64,000 bases of DNA, from NCBI GenBank assembly GCA_011523735.1, contig WTGB01000130.1, positions 1 to 64,000 on the forward strand, read 5' to 3'. Made by a program: the position numbers and the translations under genes. Under the pieces are notes generated by a model that was not told where the DNA came from, made no database searches, and saw only the letters and a list, made by a program, of their open reading frames with translations. Positions 26,945-35,266 of this stretch are shown here, piece by piece. Within the stretch, counting starts at the first letter, position 1, and every line of letters starts with the position of its first letter. The DNA comes from Chloroflexota bacterium (GTDB lineage Bacteria > Chloroflexota > Anaerolineae > Aggregatilineales > Phototrophicaceae).

Positions 26945-28567
26945 TCAGCCACCGACATAACCCGGTCCCCGCACAACCCGCCCGGGCATCTCCCCGGTAT
27001 GTTCGCCATGGCGCAGGACCTGCGCTCCATTAACAAAAACATGTACCATGCCGGTGCTGTAATGATGCGGATCCCCCGGGACTGAATGATCCTGCACCTG
27101 CGCGGGATCAAAGATGGCGATGTCGGCGAAATAACCGGGCTTGAGATAGCCGCGCTCTTTCAGCTTTAGATTATCCGCCGCGAATCCGGACAGGCGGCGC
27201 ACAGCGTCTTCCAGCGTGATCAGCCCTTCATCCCGGGCATACTTGCCGATGACCCGCGCGAAGCTGCCATAAGCGCGCGGATGCGGATGATAGCTCAAGA
27301 AGGCGCCTTCAGTCGCGATCGAGCCGGAATCGGAGCAGAAGCTGACCCAAGGCAACTGGACTTGCTTTCGTAGATTGTCCTCAGTCATGCTGAAGTAAAG
27401 TGACAAGATGCGGCTGTTGTCCTCGATCAGCAGGTCGATGAGGGTATCTTCGGCCGCCGTGCCGCGCTCCGCCATGACTTCGCTCAGCCGCATGCCCTGA
27501 TAGCGACGCAGCTCCGGCTTGGCGAAGCCGGCCAGCAGGATGCCATCGGCGCCATTCTCATAAAATAGGTTCTCCCAGCGTTCGGACTGGTCGGCCATGT
27601 CCGCCTTGATCCGCTCGCGCATCTCGGCATCTTTCAGCCGCTCGATCATAGCCTCGAAGCCGCCATCGTGCGCCCAAGCCGGGATGCAGGCCGCCAAGCC
27701 TGTGCCGCTGTATGTATACGTGTACATGTCGGCGGTCAGGGGCAGCCCCTCAGCCCGCGCCGCTTCGACCCGCTTGATCACCTCGTCCATCTTGTGCCAA
27801 TTCATGGCGCCGGCCGCCTTGAGATGATAGATCTCGCCGGTCACGCCAGTCGCGCGCATAATCGTCAACAACTCGTCCAGCGCTTCCAGGAAGGTCGCCC
27901 CTTCGCTGCGCAGATGCGTGATGTACATGCCTTTCATTTCGGCGACCGCCCGGCATAACTCGATTAGCTCCTCAGTCGATTGGTATGTCGCCGGCGGATA
28001 GATCAAAGCGGCTGACATGCCCATAGCGCCCTCGCGCATGGCTTCATGCAGCAGGCGTTTCATCTCCGCCAGTTCGCCCTCGGTGACGGGCCGGTCATCG
28101 TAGCCAGCGGCGTGGATGCGCAACGTGGCCGAGCCGACGAAAGAGGCCACATTGGTCGCCACGCCTTTGCGCTCGAGGAATTCCAGATATTCGCCCAGCG
28201 TCGTCCACTTGATGTCGTAAGTGATATCGGCGGTGGAGAGGATGGCATCGTGGTGGCGCTTCATCTCGTCGCTGAGCGGACCCATCGAGGTGCCCTCGCC
28301 CATGACTTCCAGCGTGACGCCCTGCTTGATGTCGCTCATGGAGCGGCCGTCTTCAATGAGAGATTCGGTGGCCCAACTGAGCATGTTGATGAAGCCGGGC
28401 GCGACGGCGAGGCCGTCGAGATCGATGGTCTGTGCGGCGGTTTCATGGCGGAGGTCGCCGATGGCGCTGATACGGTCGCCGCGGATGAGGATGTCGCCGG
28501 TGGAGGGCGGGCTGCCCGCGCCGTCGTAGAGGGTGCCGTTTCGGAGGAGGGTTTTGTGGCTTTCCAT
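26945..28567 (-). CDS. Amidohydrolase, N-acyl-D-amino-acid deacylase family
   Basis: 540 residues. The family outline is clear: LLRNGTLYDGAGSPP at the start, THLRSEG and YHLKAAG in the barrel with metal-binding His residues, and the C-terminal ERGYLKPGYFADIAIFDP. The usual PGFIDxHxH segment reads PGFINMLSW (57-65) and lacks both histidines, while the position of the metal-bridging Cys is replaced by an acidic GEGTSMG segment. It may therefore use a single metal ion or a different substrate. D-aminoacylases remove acyl groups from N-acyl-D-amino acids in the cytoplasm. The nitrilase gene lies just upstream. Confidence 0.78.
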   Translation of the reverse strand: MESHKTLLRNGTLYDGAGSPPSTGDILIRGDRISAIGDLRHETAAQTIDLDGLAVAPGFINMLSWATESLIEDGRSMSDIKQGVTLEVMGEGTSMGPLSDEMKRHHDAILSTADITYDIKWTTLGEYLEFLERKGVATNVASFVGSATLRIHAAGYDDRPVTEGELAEMKRLLHEAMREGAMGMSAALIYPPATYQSTEELIELCRAVAEMKGMYITHLRSEGATFLEALDELLTIMRATGVTGEIYHLKAAGAMNWHKMDEVIKRVEAARAEGLPLTADMYTYTYSGTGLAACIPAWAHDGGFEAMIERLKDAEMRERIKADMADQSERWENLFYENGADGILLAGFAKPELRRYQGMRLSEVMAERGTAAEDTLIDLLIEDNSRILSLYFSMTEDNLRKQVQLPWVSFCSDSGSIATEGAFLSYHPHPRAYGSFARVIGKYARDEGLITLEDAVRRLSGFAADNLKLKERGYLKPGYFADIAIFDPAQVQDHSVPGDPHHYSTGMVHVFVNGAQVLRHGEHTGEMPGRVVRGPGYVGG

Positions 28568-28615
28568 AGAGTACTTGTCTCCGTTTTACAGAAATCTATT
28601 CGATTGAAGAAACAC

Positions 28616-29479
28616 CTACCCCAAATTCTCGCTCAAGATCCGACCCAGCTCCCGCCGCACCAGACCGGGCCGCTCATCCCTCAGCAGCGGTAGCCGTGCC
28701 CGCGTCCGATGCAGCTGATTCAAATCGATCGTCTGCGTGATCAGCGCCTCGTCGAAATACAAGCCATGCGTCATGAACTCGCCATCGGGATCGACCACCG
28801 ACGAGCCGCCCCAGAAGTTCTTGCCGTCTTCGTAGCCCACCCGGTTGCAATGCAAGATATACGAGGTGAACATGCTGCCATAAGCCTGATTCACATGCTC
28901 GACCCAGCGCGTGCCCATCAGCCGGTCGCTGTCGTTGAGTCCGCGCGAGGGGCTTGAACTGTTGAGAATCAGCATATCGGCGCCATCCAGCCAGAGCAGA
29001 TAAGGCGGCGAGACATGCCAGAAATCCTCGCAGATCAACATGCCGACCCGCCCGAAGCGCGTGTCGAAAGCGCGCACGCTGTTGCCTTGGGCGAAGTAGC
29101 GCGATTCATCGAACATGGCATAGGTCGGCAGGTAGAGCTTGTGGTGGATGTGCAGAGCCTCGCCGCTGGCTAGGTAGGCATTCGCGATATAAAAGCGCTT
29201 GCGAAAGTCCACATGCACGAAGCCGACGACGATATCGAGCGCCAATTCGCGGCTGGCTTCCAGCAACTGCACGAAGACGCCATCGTCCGCATCCGCCCGC
29301 AGCGCCACCTCCGACACGAGATCCTGCACTTGATAGCCGGTCAGCGACAGCTCGGGGAAGATCAGCAGATCGACGCCCGCAGCGCGCGCCCGCCTGGCAT
29401 AGTCCAGGTGAAGCGCCAGGTTATGTTGCACGTCGCCGAGTTTGGGGTAAATCTGCGCCAAGCCGATGTTGATGCGCAT
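28616..29479 (-). CDS. Carbon-nitrogen hydrolase (nitrilase superfamily)
   Basis: 287 residues with the Glu-Lys-Cys triad of the superfamily: E43 in FPELSLTGY, Lys in HHKLYLPTY (about 113) and Cys in CEDFWH (about 152). It resembles the amidase domain of glutamine-dependent NAD synthetase and stand-alone amidases, acting on a carbon-nitrogen bond of an amide. ATG 29479 follows AGGAGCGG; the frame extends further to 29503 without a ribosome site. It lies 48 bases upstream of the D-aminoacylase gene and the two probably form an operon for an amide substrate. Confidence 0.82.
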   Translation of the reverse strand: MRINIGLAQIYPKLGDVQHNLALHLDYARRARAAGVDLLIFPELSLTGYQVQDLVSEVALRADADDGVFVQLLEASRELALDIVVGFVHVDFRKRFYIANAYLASGEALHIHHKLYLPTYAMFDESRYFAQGNSVRAFDTRFGRVGMLICEDFWHVSPPYLLWLDGADMLILNSSSPSRGLNDSDRLMGTRWVEHVNQAYGSMFTSYILHCNRVGYEDGKNFWGGSSVVDPDGEFMTHGLYFDEALITQTIDLNQLHRTRARLPLLRDERPGLVRRELGRILSENLG

Positions 29480-29566
29480 GATCGCCGCTCCTGATAGGTC
29501 CACCAGGGGACATCATAATGCAGCGGCGGGCAAGCGGCAATTCTTGAGATGAGGGGCAGGAGGCTT

Positions 29567-30088
29567 CTAGTTATGCAGGAGTTCGGGCTGGAGTCCCCGT
29601 AGATACTCCAAATTGCGGAGCAGCCAGTCGCGGAGTTCCGGCGTCTTTATATTAATGCGGCGCAATGCAAAGGCATCCAGCGGGACTTCTTCGGGGATAT
29701 ACTCGCCGTTGGCGGGGTCGCTGAACTCGGGTCCGTAGCGTTTGCTGAGGTCATAATCGTGCAGGCGGCAAAGGAAAAAGTGCTCCTCCAATTGCTTGCC
29801 GGCTTTCCAATGCTCCAGGACAAAGGCTCTATCCAAGACCGTGGCGACTGCACCCAATTCTTCATAGAGTTCGCGTTCGAGGGTCGCGATCAGGTCGGCA
29901 TCGCCGCGCTCCACGCCGCCGCCCGGCGCCACCCAATAAGAGGCGGAGCCGTTGGGTTTTATCCGCTTGATCAGCAGGACGGAATCAGCGCCGGTCAGGA
30001 GGATTGCTCTGACCCGCTGATTGACTCGGACTGACGACTTTAACTCGGCTAACATCGTTTCGAACCGATAACCTTGCCTGTACCTCAT
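29567..30088 (-). CDS. NUDIX hydrolase
   Basis: 173 residues. The nudix box is visible around residues 52-76 (GGGVERGD, then LERELYEELGA), whose REL-EELG part binds the metal ion. These enzymes cleave nucleoside diphosphates linked to another group. The last 40 residues are helical. The substrate cannot be predicted. The preceding 141 bases (30089-30230) show no recognisable element. Confidence 0.78.
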   Translation of the reverse strand: MRYRQGYRFETMLAELKSSVRVNQRVRAILLTGADSVLLIKRIKPNGSASYWVAPGGGVERGDADLIATLERELYEELGAVATVLDRAFVLEHWKAGKQLEEHFFLCRLHDYDLSKRYGPEFSDPANGEYIPEEVPLDAFALRRINIKTPELRDWLLRNLEYLRGLQPELLHN

Positions 30089-30230
30089 TCCACAATAATT
30101 GGCGCACAGCCTAACTCGAAATCTTTAAGCGCGCTTTAGGCGAAACTTAAGCCTCTGGCCACCTCTGGTTAAGAATCGCTGAGTTTTCTGCGCCCCTAAG
30201 ACCGGCAACTGCGGAAAAGGGGACTGGATG

Positions 30231-30923
30231 TTAGCACACGGTTTCGGAAAATTCAACAAGTATAGAAGCAGCCATTTTGAAGCCGATAGTTTGCACGTTC
30301 CGCGGTTGCACCAGGACGACGATCGGACCGTCAAATTGGTCACGTTCGACTACTTCGAGCGTCTTGCCGATCTCCAAGCCCCGCTCTTGCGTATTGCGGA
30401 GCATGGCCGGGTCTTCCATGATAAAGCGCCGGATGCGCGCTGGTGTGTTGAGGGCAAGATCTGACAGGGGGTGCAAATCGCGTTCCGGCATCACGCCGGC
30501 CAGGTCAGGGATCGGGTCCCCATGCGGGTCGTAGCTCGGGTCATTCAGCTTTCGCGAGATCGCCTCCACGAAGCGATCCGACACGGTATGCTCGAGCGCT
30601 TCGGCTTCGTCATGCACTTCATGCAACTCATAGCCGAGATCTTGCAGCAGATACGCTTCGATCAAGCGATGGCGGCGCAGCATCTTCAGCGCCACGCGCT
30701 CGCCTATGTCCGTGAGCCGAACGCCGCGGTATTTCAGGTAGTCGACGGTGCCTTCCTCCACCAGCCGCTGCGCCATATCGGTCACAGCCGGGGCGCTGAT
30801 ATTCAGTGCCTCCGCCAAGGCGCTGGTGGAGACGCGGTCGGTCTCGCGCTGCAAGTTGTAGATCGCTTTCAGGAAGTCTTCCACCGATTGGGATGAACCG
30901 CTTGGGATGTTCCGCTTGCTCAT
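30231..30923 (-). CDS. DtxR/MntR-family metal-dependent transcriptional regulator
   Basis: 230 residues in three parts: an N-terminal winged helix (about 10-75, AEALNISAPAVTDMAQRL as recognition helix); a metal-binding dimerisation domain (about 76-140, VHDEAEALEHTVSD); and a C-terminal FeoA/SH3-like domain (about 150-225). This is the layout of iron- or manganese-sensing DtxR/IdeR/MntR repressors. Its targets are not obvious, as no metal transporter gene is in the window; it stands alone and may regulate genes elsewhere. Confidence 0.86.
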   Translation of the reverse strand: MSKRNIPSGSSQSVEDFLKAIYNLQRETDRVSTSALAEALNISAPAVTDMAQRLVEEGTVDYLKYRGVRLTDIGERVALKMLRRHRLIEAYLLQDLGYELHEVHDEAEALEHTVSDRFVEAISRKLNDPSYDPHGDPIPDLAGVMPERDLHPLSDLALNTPARIRRFIMEDPAMLRNTQERGLEIGKTLEVVERDQFDGPIVVLVQPRNVQTIGFKMAASILVEFSETVC

Positions 30924-31144
30924 GACTATGCCCTAAAGCCCGCCGAGGGAGGCTCGACAAGGCTGATTCGGAGTTGAGTCCTCCCGCAAGATTGCAGCGA
31001 AATTAGTGCTCATATCATAACACAGAACGAAACCGGCAAATTCGGCGGCGATTCACCAACGCCATTCTTACAGTTCTGCCGTAGCATAATGTTGCCGCGC
31101 CACGAGTTCAGCCGATGTTTGGCTTATAGGGCTGGGCATGTCAA

Positions 31145-31173
31145 TTGACCGGCACAGTCGCAAGCCGTACAAT
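31145..31173 (+). promoter_or_regulatory. Sigma-70-type promoter of the J-domain gene
   Basis: TTGACC (31145-31150) and TACAAT (31168-31173) are separated by exactly 17 bases, and transcription would start about 30 bases before the ATG. Confidence 0.72.
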
Positions 31174-31208
31174 AGATGCGGAAGGCGCGAATCCGATGGA
31201 CACAAGCT

Positions 31209-32078
31209 ATGAACAGAGATTACTACGATGTGCTCGGCGTATCGCGTAACGCCAGCGATGACGAGATTAAAAAAGCCTTTCGCCAAAAAGCGAAGCAATA
31301 TCATCCCGACGCCAATCCAGACAATCCGGTCGCGGAGGCGCGCTTCAAGGAAGTCAATGAAGCGTATGAAGTGCTGAGCGATGCGGACAAGCGCTCGGCA
31401 TACAACCGCTTCGGCGAAAATTGGCAGCAGTATCAGGGATTTAACGGACAAGGACCTTTCGCCAATGGCGGCGATGCGACATTCACCGATGTCTCCGATA
31501 TATTTGAGACCTTCTTTGGCGGCGGCAGCCGGCGCGGTGGTTTCCATGGCAACGCGGATTTCCCGCGCGTTGGACAAGACATAGAGCAAGAAATAAGGAT
31601 CAGCCTGCGCGAGGCATACGAGGGCGCACAGCGGATTGTCAGCAAAGCCGGGCGCGATATTACCGTGCAAATTCCCAAAGGCGCCGCGACTGGGACCAAA
31701 GTCCGGCTGGCGGGAGAGGGCAATCCCGGAATCAACGGAGGCCGCCCCGGACATCTGTACCTGGTGGTGAATGTCAGCGAGGACCCACAATTTGAGCGGC
31801 AGGGCGATGACCTCTTTGTCGATGTCAAGGTCGATGCCTTCACCGCCATGCTGGGCGGCGAGGTCCAAGTGCCAACCCTGAATCGGCCGCTGCGATTGAA
31901 GATTCGCCCCGGCACTCAGTCGGGTCAGAAGCTGCGCTTGAGCGGCAAGGGCATGCCAAAACTGCGGGAGGGCGATGCCGCCGGCGACCTGTTCGCGCGG
32001 GTGATTATCACTGTGCCCAAAACGCTGGACGGGGAACAGAGAGAACTGGCGCAAAAGCTCCGCGACAGTATGCGGTAG
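31209..32078 (+). CDS. DnaJ-like (CbpA-type) co-chaperone
   Basis: 289 residues: J domain (1-70) with the HPD motif at 32-34, a Gly/Phe-rich stretch (about 75-115, [17 protein letters not shown]) and two C-terminal substrate-binding domains, but no zinc-finger domain. That makes it a type II, CbpA-like Hsp40, which stimulates the ATPase of DnaK. ATG 31209 is the only start that leaves a clean J domain ([17 protein letters not shown]). The HtrA-like gene follows 23 bases downstream, so both may serve protein quality control. Confidence 0.85.
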   Translation: MNRDYYDVLGVSRNASDDEIKKAFRQKAKQYHPDANPDNPVAEARFKEVNEAYEVLSDADKRSAYNRFGENWQQYQGFNGQGPFANGGDATFTDVSDIFETFFGGGSRRGGFHGNADFPRVGQDIEQEIRISLREAYEGAQRIVSKAGRDITVQIPKGAATGTKVRLAGEGNPGINGGRPGHLYLVVNVSEDPQFERQGDDLFVDVKVDAFTAMLGGEVQVPTLNRPLRLKIRPGTQSGQKLRLSGKGMPKLREGDAAGDLFARVIITVPKTLDGEQRELAQKLRDSMR

Positions 32079-32101
32079 CGGCGGACGAAAGACAATCAGT
32101 G

Positions 32102-33325
32102 ATGCGGCTCGTTGTCTCATTAATCACTTGCGTCATTCTGCTGGGAGCTTGCAGCTTCGACAGTGAGTTGAGGGTCCCAGCTGAGGACAGCAACCCCGAG
32201 CTTCCGTCAGCCTCCCCAACCGCGGTTCCGCCGACCGCGCTGCCGCAGGAGATCATCAGCGCCGCCGATGCGGAGCACATGTTGCTCAGCAATATCTATG
32301 AGCGGGTAAGTCCGTCTGTGGTGAATATCGAGGCGGTGGTTCTCGCCCCGGACGGCAAAGCCAGCGATACGCGGCGCGGTTCCGGTTTCATCTATGATCG
32401 CGACGGGCATATCATCACGAACGCGCATCTGGTCAGCGCGGTCGACGCCATCACGGTTACCTTGGAGAATGCCTTTGTCCTGCCGGCGGAGGTGTTGGGT
32501 CTGGACAGCTTCAGTGATCTGGCCGTCCTAAAGGTGCAAGCCGATCCGGAGCGATTGCAGCCTTTGCGAATCGGCGAATCGGCGACCGTCAAAGTGGGGC
32601 AGCGCGGCATCGTTATCGGCAATCCCTTTGGTTTGAGCAGCTCAATGACAACTGGCATCGTCAGCGGTTTGGGGCGGACGCTGCCTTCCGCCGAGTTGAT
32701 TGACGCCGGCGTAGCGCCAGGCTTCGATAATCCATCCATCATTCAGATAGACGCCACCATCAATCCGGGCAATTCCGGCGGACCGTTGCTGGATTCCCAA
32801 GGTCTGGTGATCGGCATCACCACGGCGATTCGTTCCGACAATGGCTCGTTTCAGGGCATCGGTTTCGCTGTGCCGGCCGATACAATGCGGCGTGTGATAC
32901 CGGATCTGATCAAGCAAGGTCGCGTCGATTATGCCTGGATGGGCATCTCGGTGACGCGGGAAGATGGTGGTTTCGGCGTGGCCGGCTTGAGCGAAGCGCT
33001 GGATTTGCCAGTAGAGCGCGGCGTTTTGCTGCGTGGCGTCACGGCCGGCTCGCCAGCCCATCGAGCCGGGCTCCGCGGCGGCGATACACTGGTCGATGTG
33101 CATGGCGAAGCGGTCTGCGCGGGCGGCGATGTGATCGTCGCCATCAACGATTTTCACTTTGACGATCTGGACAGTTTGGTCACTTACCTGGTGCAGCAAA
33201 CGCGCCCGGGTGATGAAGTCGAATTGCTCGTTGTCCGCGACCGGAGTACGTTGGAGATACCGCTGACGCTGGAGAGCCGGGCGGCCGACAGCGGAAACAC
33301 ACTGGCTTGCAACTCTGCGCGATAG
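32102..33325 (+). CDS. HtrA/DegP-like serine protease, lipoprotein
   Basis: 407 residues. The N-terminus MRLVVSLITCVILLGAC ends in a lipobox with Cys17, so the protein is anchored outside the membrane by lipid. A Pro/Ala-rich spacer follows. The trypsin-like domain has His in TNAHLV (about 112), Asp in SDLAVL (about 144) and Ser in GNSGGPL (about 226). One C-terminal PDZ domain (about 305-390) contains GVLLRGVTAGSPAHRAGLR. Such proteases degrade or refold damaged envelope proteins. ATG 32102 follows a possible GTG start one codon earlier. Confidence 0.87.
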   Translation: MRLVVSLITCVILLGACSFDSELRVPAEDSNPELPSASPTAVPPTALPQEIISAADAEHMLLSNIYERVSPSVVNIEAVVLAPDGKASDTRRGSGFIYDRDGHIITNAHLVSAVDAITVTLENAFVLPAEVLGLDSFSDLAVLKVQADPERLQPLRIGESATVKVGQRGIVIGNPFGLSSSMTTGIVSGLGRTLPSAELIDAGVAPGFDNPSIIQIDATINPGNSGGPLLDSQGLVIGITTAIRSDNGSFQGIGFAVPADTMRRVIPDLIKQGRVDYAWMGISVTREDGGFGVAGLSEALDLPVERGVLLRGVTAGSPAHRAGLRGGDTLVDVHGEAVCAGGDVIVAINDFHFDDLDSLVTYLVQQTRPGDEVELLVVRDRSTLEIPLTLESRAADSGNTLACNSAR

Positions 33326-33336
33326 AGGGCGACAAC

Positions 33337-33912
33337 ATGAAAGAAGTTATCTTGCAGGGCGAGGTGCTGCTGATGCGTCCGCTGGAAACGCGCGATGTGG
33401 CGGATATTCTCGCGCTGGCCACGGCGAAGGAGATCGCGGACAATACCTTTGTCCCCACGCCTTACCCGCCGGAAGCGGCGCAGGAATTCGTCCGGACGCG
33501 GCGGGAGCTTTGGCATAAAGACGAGGCTTATGTATTCGGTATTATCGAGAAGCGCAGTGATTGTTTCGCTGGCTGCATGGGGCTTCACCCTATCCCAGAT
33601 CATTTTCGCGCTGAAGTTGGTTATTGGATTGGCAAGCCGTTTTGGGGCCGCGGTTTGGCGACGACGGCATTGCGGCTGCTGATCCAGTTTGGCTTTGAGG
33701 CGCTGGAACTCAACCGGATAGAAGCCGGGCATTTTGAACATAATACCGCCTCGGGCCGTGTCATGCAGAAGGCCAATATGCGTTTTGAAGGGGTACGGCG
33801 CCAGGCTTTCTGGCATCGCGATCGTTTCAAAGACGCGCACTGGTATGCCATCCTGCGCGAGGAATACGAGACGCAAAGCGCCGGTCAAAGTAAAGAGACC
33901 GCAGAGGATTAG
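33337..33912 (+). CDS. GNAT-family N-acetyltransferase (RimJ/RimL-like)
   Basis: 191 residues. The GNAT core runs from LLMRPLETRDVADI to LELNRIEAGHFEHNTASGRVM, with the CoA-binding segment YWIGKPFWGRGLATTALRLL around residues 95-114. It belongs with the ribosomal-protein acetyltransferase branch. Substrate unknown. ATG 33337 follows AGAGGG. Its stop codon lies inside the terminator hairpin of the opposing transcription unit. Confidence 0.8.
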   Translation: MKEVILQGEVLLMRPLETRDVADILALATAKEIADNTFVPTPYPPEAAQEFVRTRRELWHKDEAYVFGIIEKRSDCFAGCMGLHPIPDHFRAEVGYWIGKPFWGRGLATTALRLLIQFGFEALELNRIEAGHFEHNTASGRVMQKANMRFEGVRRQAFWHRDRFKDAHWYAILREEYETQSAGQSKETAED

Positions 33913-33923
33913 TCTGCGGTCTC
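33887..33923 (-). terminator. Rho-independent terminator of the minus-strand RNA unit
   Basis: Perfect 11-base arms GAGACCGCAGA and TCTGCGGTCTC (33895-33905 and 33913-33923) are followed on the minus strand by TTTACTTT. On the plus strand no T run follows, so it works best for the minus-strand transcript. Confidence 0.75.
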
Positions 33924-34012
33924 TCGACTGTCAAATTTCACAGTCTGGCGGTTTTCGGGTTCACCCTCTAACAGAGTTCACGTCAGCGGTGAAACCTAGA
34001 GGTGTGAATCGG

Positions 34013-34042
34013 TTAGAGGGTAGCCCCCTTAGAACCTAACAT
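34013..34042 (-). CDS. Nine-residue leader-type ORF MLGSKGATL
   Basis: ATG at 34042, stop TAA at 34013-34015. It is preceded by a 12-base perfect complement of the 16S rRNA tail (AAAGGAGGTGAT) at six bases spacing, far stronger than the ribosome sites of most genes here. Its stop codon lies within a stem arm. It is probably a leader peptide rather than a functional protein. Confidence 0.5.
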   Translation of the reverse strand: MLGSKGATL

Positions 34043-34080
34043 GATCAAATCACCTCCTTTACTCGGCCAACGATGTGTAG

Positions 34081-34109
34081 AGCATATCACAAAGGTATTC
34101 AATTCGCAA
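34081..34109 (-). promoter_or_regulatory. Promoter of the predicted small RNA
   Basis: On the minus strand TTGCGA (34104-34109) and TATGCT (34081-34086) are spaced by 17 bases and the -10 box is extended (TGATATGCT). Confidence 0.6.
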
Positions 34110-34157
34110 GCCCGTGACCTGCGTGGGAGTGGTGAAAGTCGCGGATAGGCCAACATC

Positions 34158-34290
34158 GCAAGGGAATGTAGGGGCGACTTATTAAGTCGCCCGAAAACTG
34201 TACCTGGAAACGCAGGCGACCTAGTAGGGCGCGTAGACACCGCCCGCCGGGCACCCCTACAAATGACTTAGCATGCAGCAAATCCACCAC
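34158..34290. repeat. Interspersed intergenic repeat, copy C (inverted, enlarged)
   Basis: The reverse complement reads GTGGTGGATTTGCTGCATGC and later CGTTTCCAGGTACAGTTTTC, matching copy A almost base for base. It contains the palindrome at 34172-34192 and an extra inner segment (GCCCGGCGGGCGGTGTCTAC) that copy A lacks. No ORF lies inside. Confidence 0.75.
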
Positions 34291-34343
34291 TTCTGCCTGC
34301 GCTCGTTGCCCGCTGGCTTTGCGGCTCAGCGAACTGTGGGCTG

Positions 34344-34352
34344 TGCTATAAT
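34344..34352 (+). promoter_or_regulatory. Extended -10 promoter of the exonuclease gene
   Basis: TGCTATAAT is a consensus extended -10 element 33 bases before ATG 34385, directly downstream of repeat copy C. Confidence 0.6.
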
Positions 34353-34384
34353 CAGCAGCGACTGGAGTGCGGGAACTCTAAGCG

Positions 34385-34963
34385 ATGACAAGGCATTTTC
34401 ACCCGGCGCACCGCCGGCAATCGATACAGTGGGCGCGGAACTTGCTGGCGCATTCATTCTACGTATTGGATACGGAAACAACTGGCTTGGGCAATGAAGA
34501 CGAAATCGTGCAGATCGGCATCGTCGACCGCGATGGCGTTGCCCTGATGAATCAAGTGATCAAGCCGACGATACCCATCGGTACCGGCGCTACCGCGGTG
34601 CATGGCCTCAGCGATCTGGATGTGGCTGACGCTCCTAGTTTTACGCGAATATATATCCAGCTTTCGGCGCTGCTGGCGGGTCAAGTGGTTGTCGCCTACA
34701 ACATGGACTTTGACTGGCGCATGTTGCAGCAAACAGCGGCGCGCTACCGGCTGCCGGATGTGCGCATTGGCAAACGCGACTGCGCGATGAAACAATATGC
34801 CCGCTTCAAAGGCGCGCGAGAGAGCAGCGGCCGCAAATACATTTGGCACAAGCTGGTTAATGCCGCGCGCCAGGAGGGCCTTGAGATCAGCAGAGCGCAT
34901 GATGCGCTTGATGACGCGCGAATGACCCTGGCGCTTATCCACAAGATGGCAGAAACCAGCTAA
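34385..34963 (+). CDS. DnaQ-like 3'-5' exonuclease (DEDDh)
   Basis: 192 residues with the three exonuclease motifs: DTETTG (Asp29 and Glu31), AYNMDFD (about 103-109) and HDALDDARM (about 172-180), of the DEDDh class. It resembles the epsilon proofreading subunit and related RNA/DNA trimming nucleases, but has no extra domain, so it is probably a stand-alone exonuclease. Two metal ions bind the acidic residues. Confidence 0.82.
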   Translation: MTRHFHPAHRRQSIQWARNLLAHSFYVLDTETTGLGNEDEIVQIGIVDRDGVALMNQVIKPTIPIGTGATAVHGLSDLDVADAPSFTRIYIQLSALLAGQVVVAYNMDFDWRMLQQTAARYRLPDVRIGKRDCAMKQYARFKGARESSGRKYIWHKLVNAARQEGLEISRAHDALDDARMTLALIHKMAETS

Positions 34964-35266
34964 ACCCTGCGCGCCATATCGACTCCAAACTCGGAACATC
35001 CCGCCGCCGCGCAACCGGCGAATCGTATGTCTCGCCCAGGCGCATACAGTAGATTATTAAAGAAGTGTCTGTGGCGTTTGTGCGATAGAGCGAATCGTAC
35101 TTAAATGAAAGTGATTTATAGTTCGCCCTGTTGACCAGGCGCGTTAGACGTCCGCATATACATGGCGGTTCAGATGACTTGGAGCGATTAGGTCCGCCTA
35201 TTCGCCGAGCGGTTATACAAGCTAGTCTCTTGTCCGTTTTGCCCGAGTTGAGGATAGGTAGCAACC
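34964..35266 (+). other. Intergenic region before the beta-helix gene
   Basis: About 300 bases without a recognisable gene. It contains TTGACC at 35131-35136 and CATATA at 35155-35160 with 18-base spacing, a possible promoter of the next gene, and a stretch resembling a tRNA D-arm that lacks the rest of a tRNA. Confidence 0.4.

Larger units (their letters stand above)
33887..34074 (-). ncRNA. Predicted small structured RNA with a nine-codon ORF (candidate attenuator or regulatory RNA)
   Basis: About 190 bases between its own promoter and terminator, not part of any larger gene. It carries a perfect AAAGGAGGTGAT ribosome site (34049-34060), the ORF MLGSKGATL and a hairpin at 33926-33945 with six-base arms GACTGT and ACAGTC. 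Segment 33958-33972 can pair either with the ORF stop region 34012-34021 (nine bases) or with 33995-34010 (eleven pairs with one bulge), two mutually exclusive stems. A ribosome on the ORF would block the first pairing. I do not recognise a known RNA family. Confidence 0.5.

Noticed and set aside
34049-34060. Plus-strand ATCACCTCCTTT looked like a 16S rRNA 3' end
   Set aside because: No other 16S sequence is nearby. It is better explained as the complement of a strong Shine-Dalgarno on the minus strand.
35193-35215. tRNA-like D-arm GCCGAGCGGTTA
   Set aside because: No anticodon arm or GTTCGAATC T-arm follows in the expected range, so no tRNA can be built.
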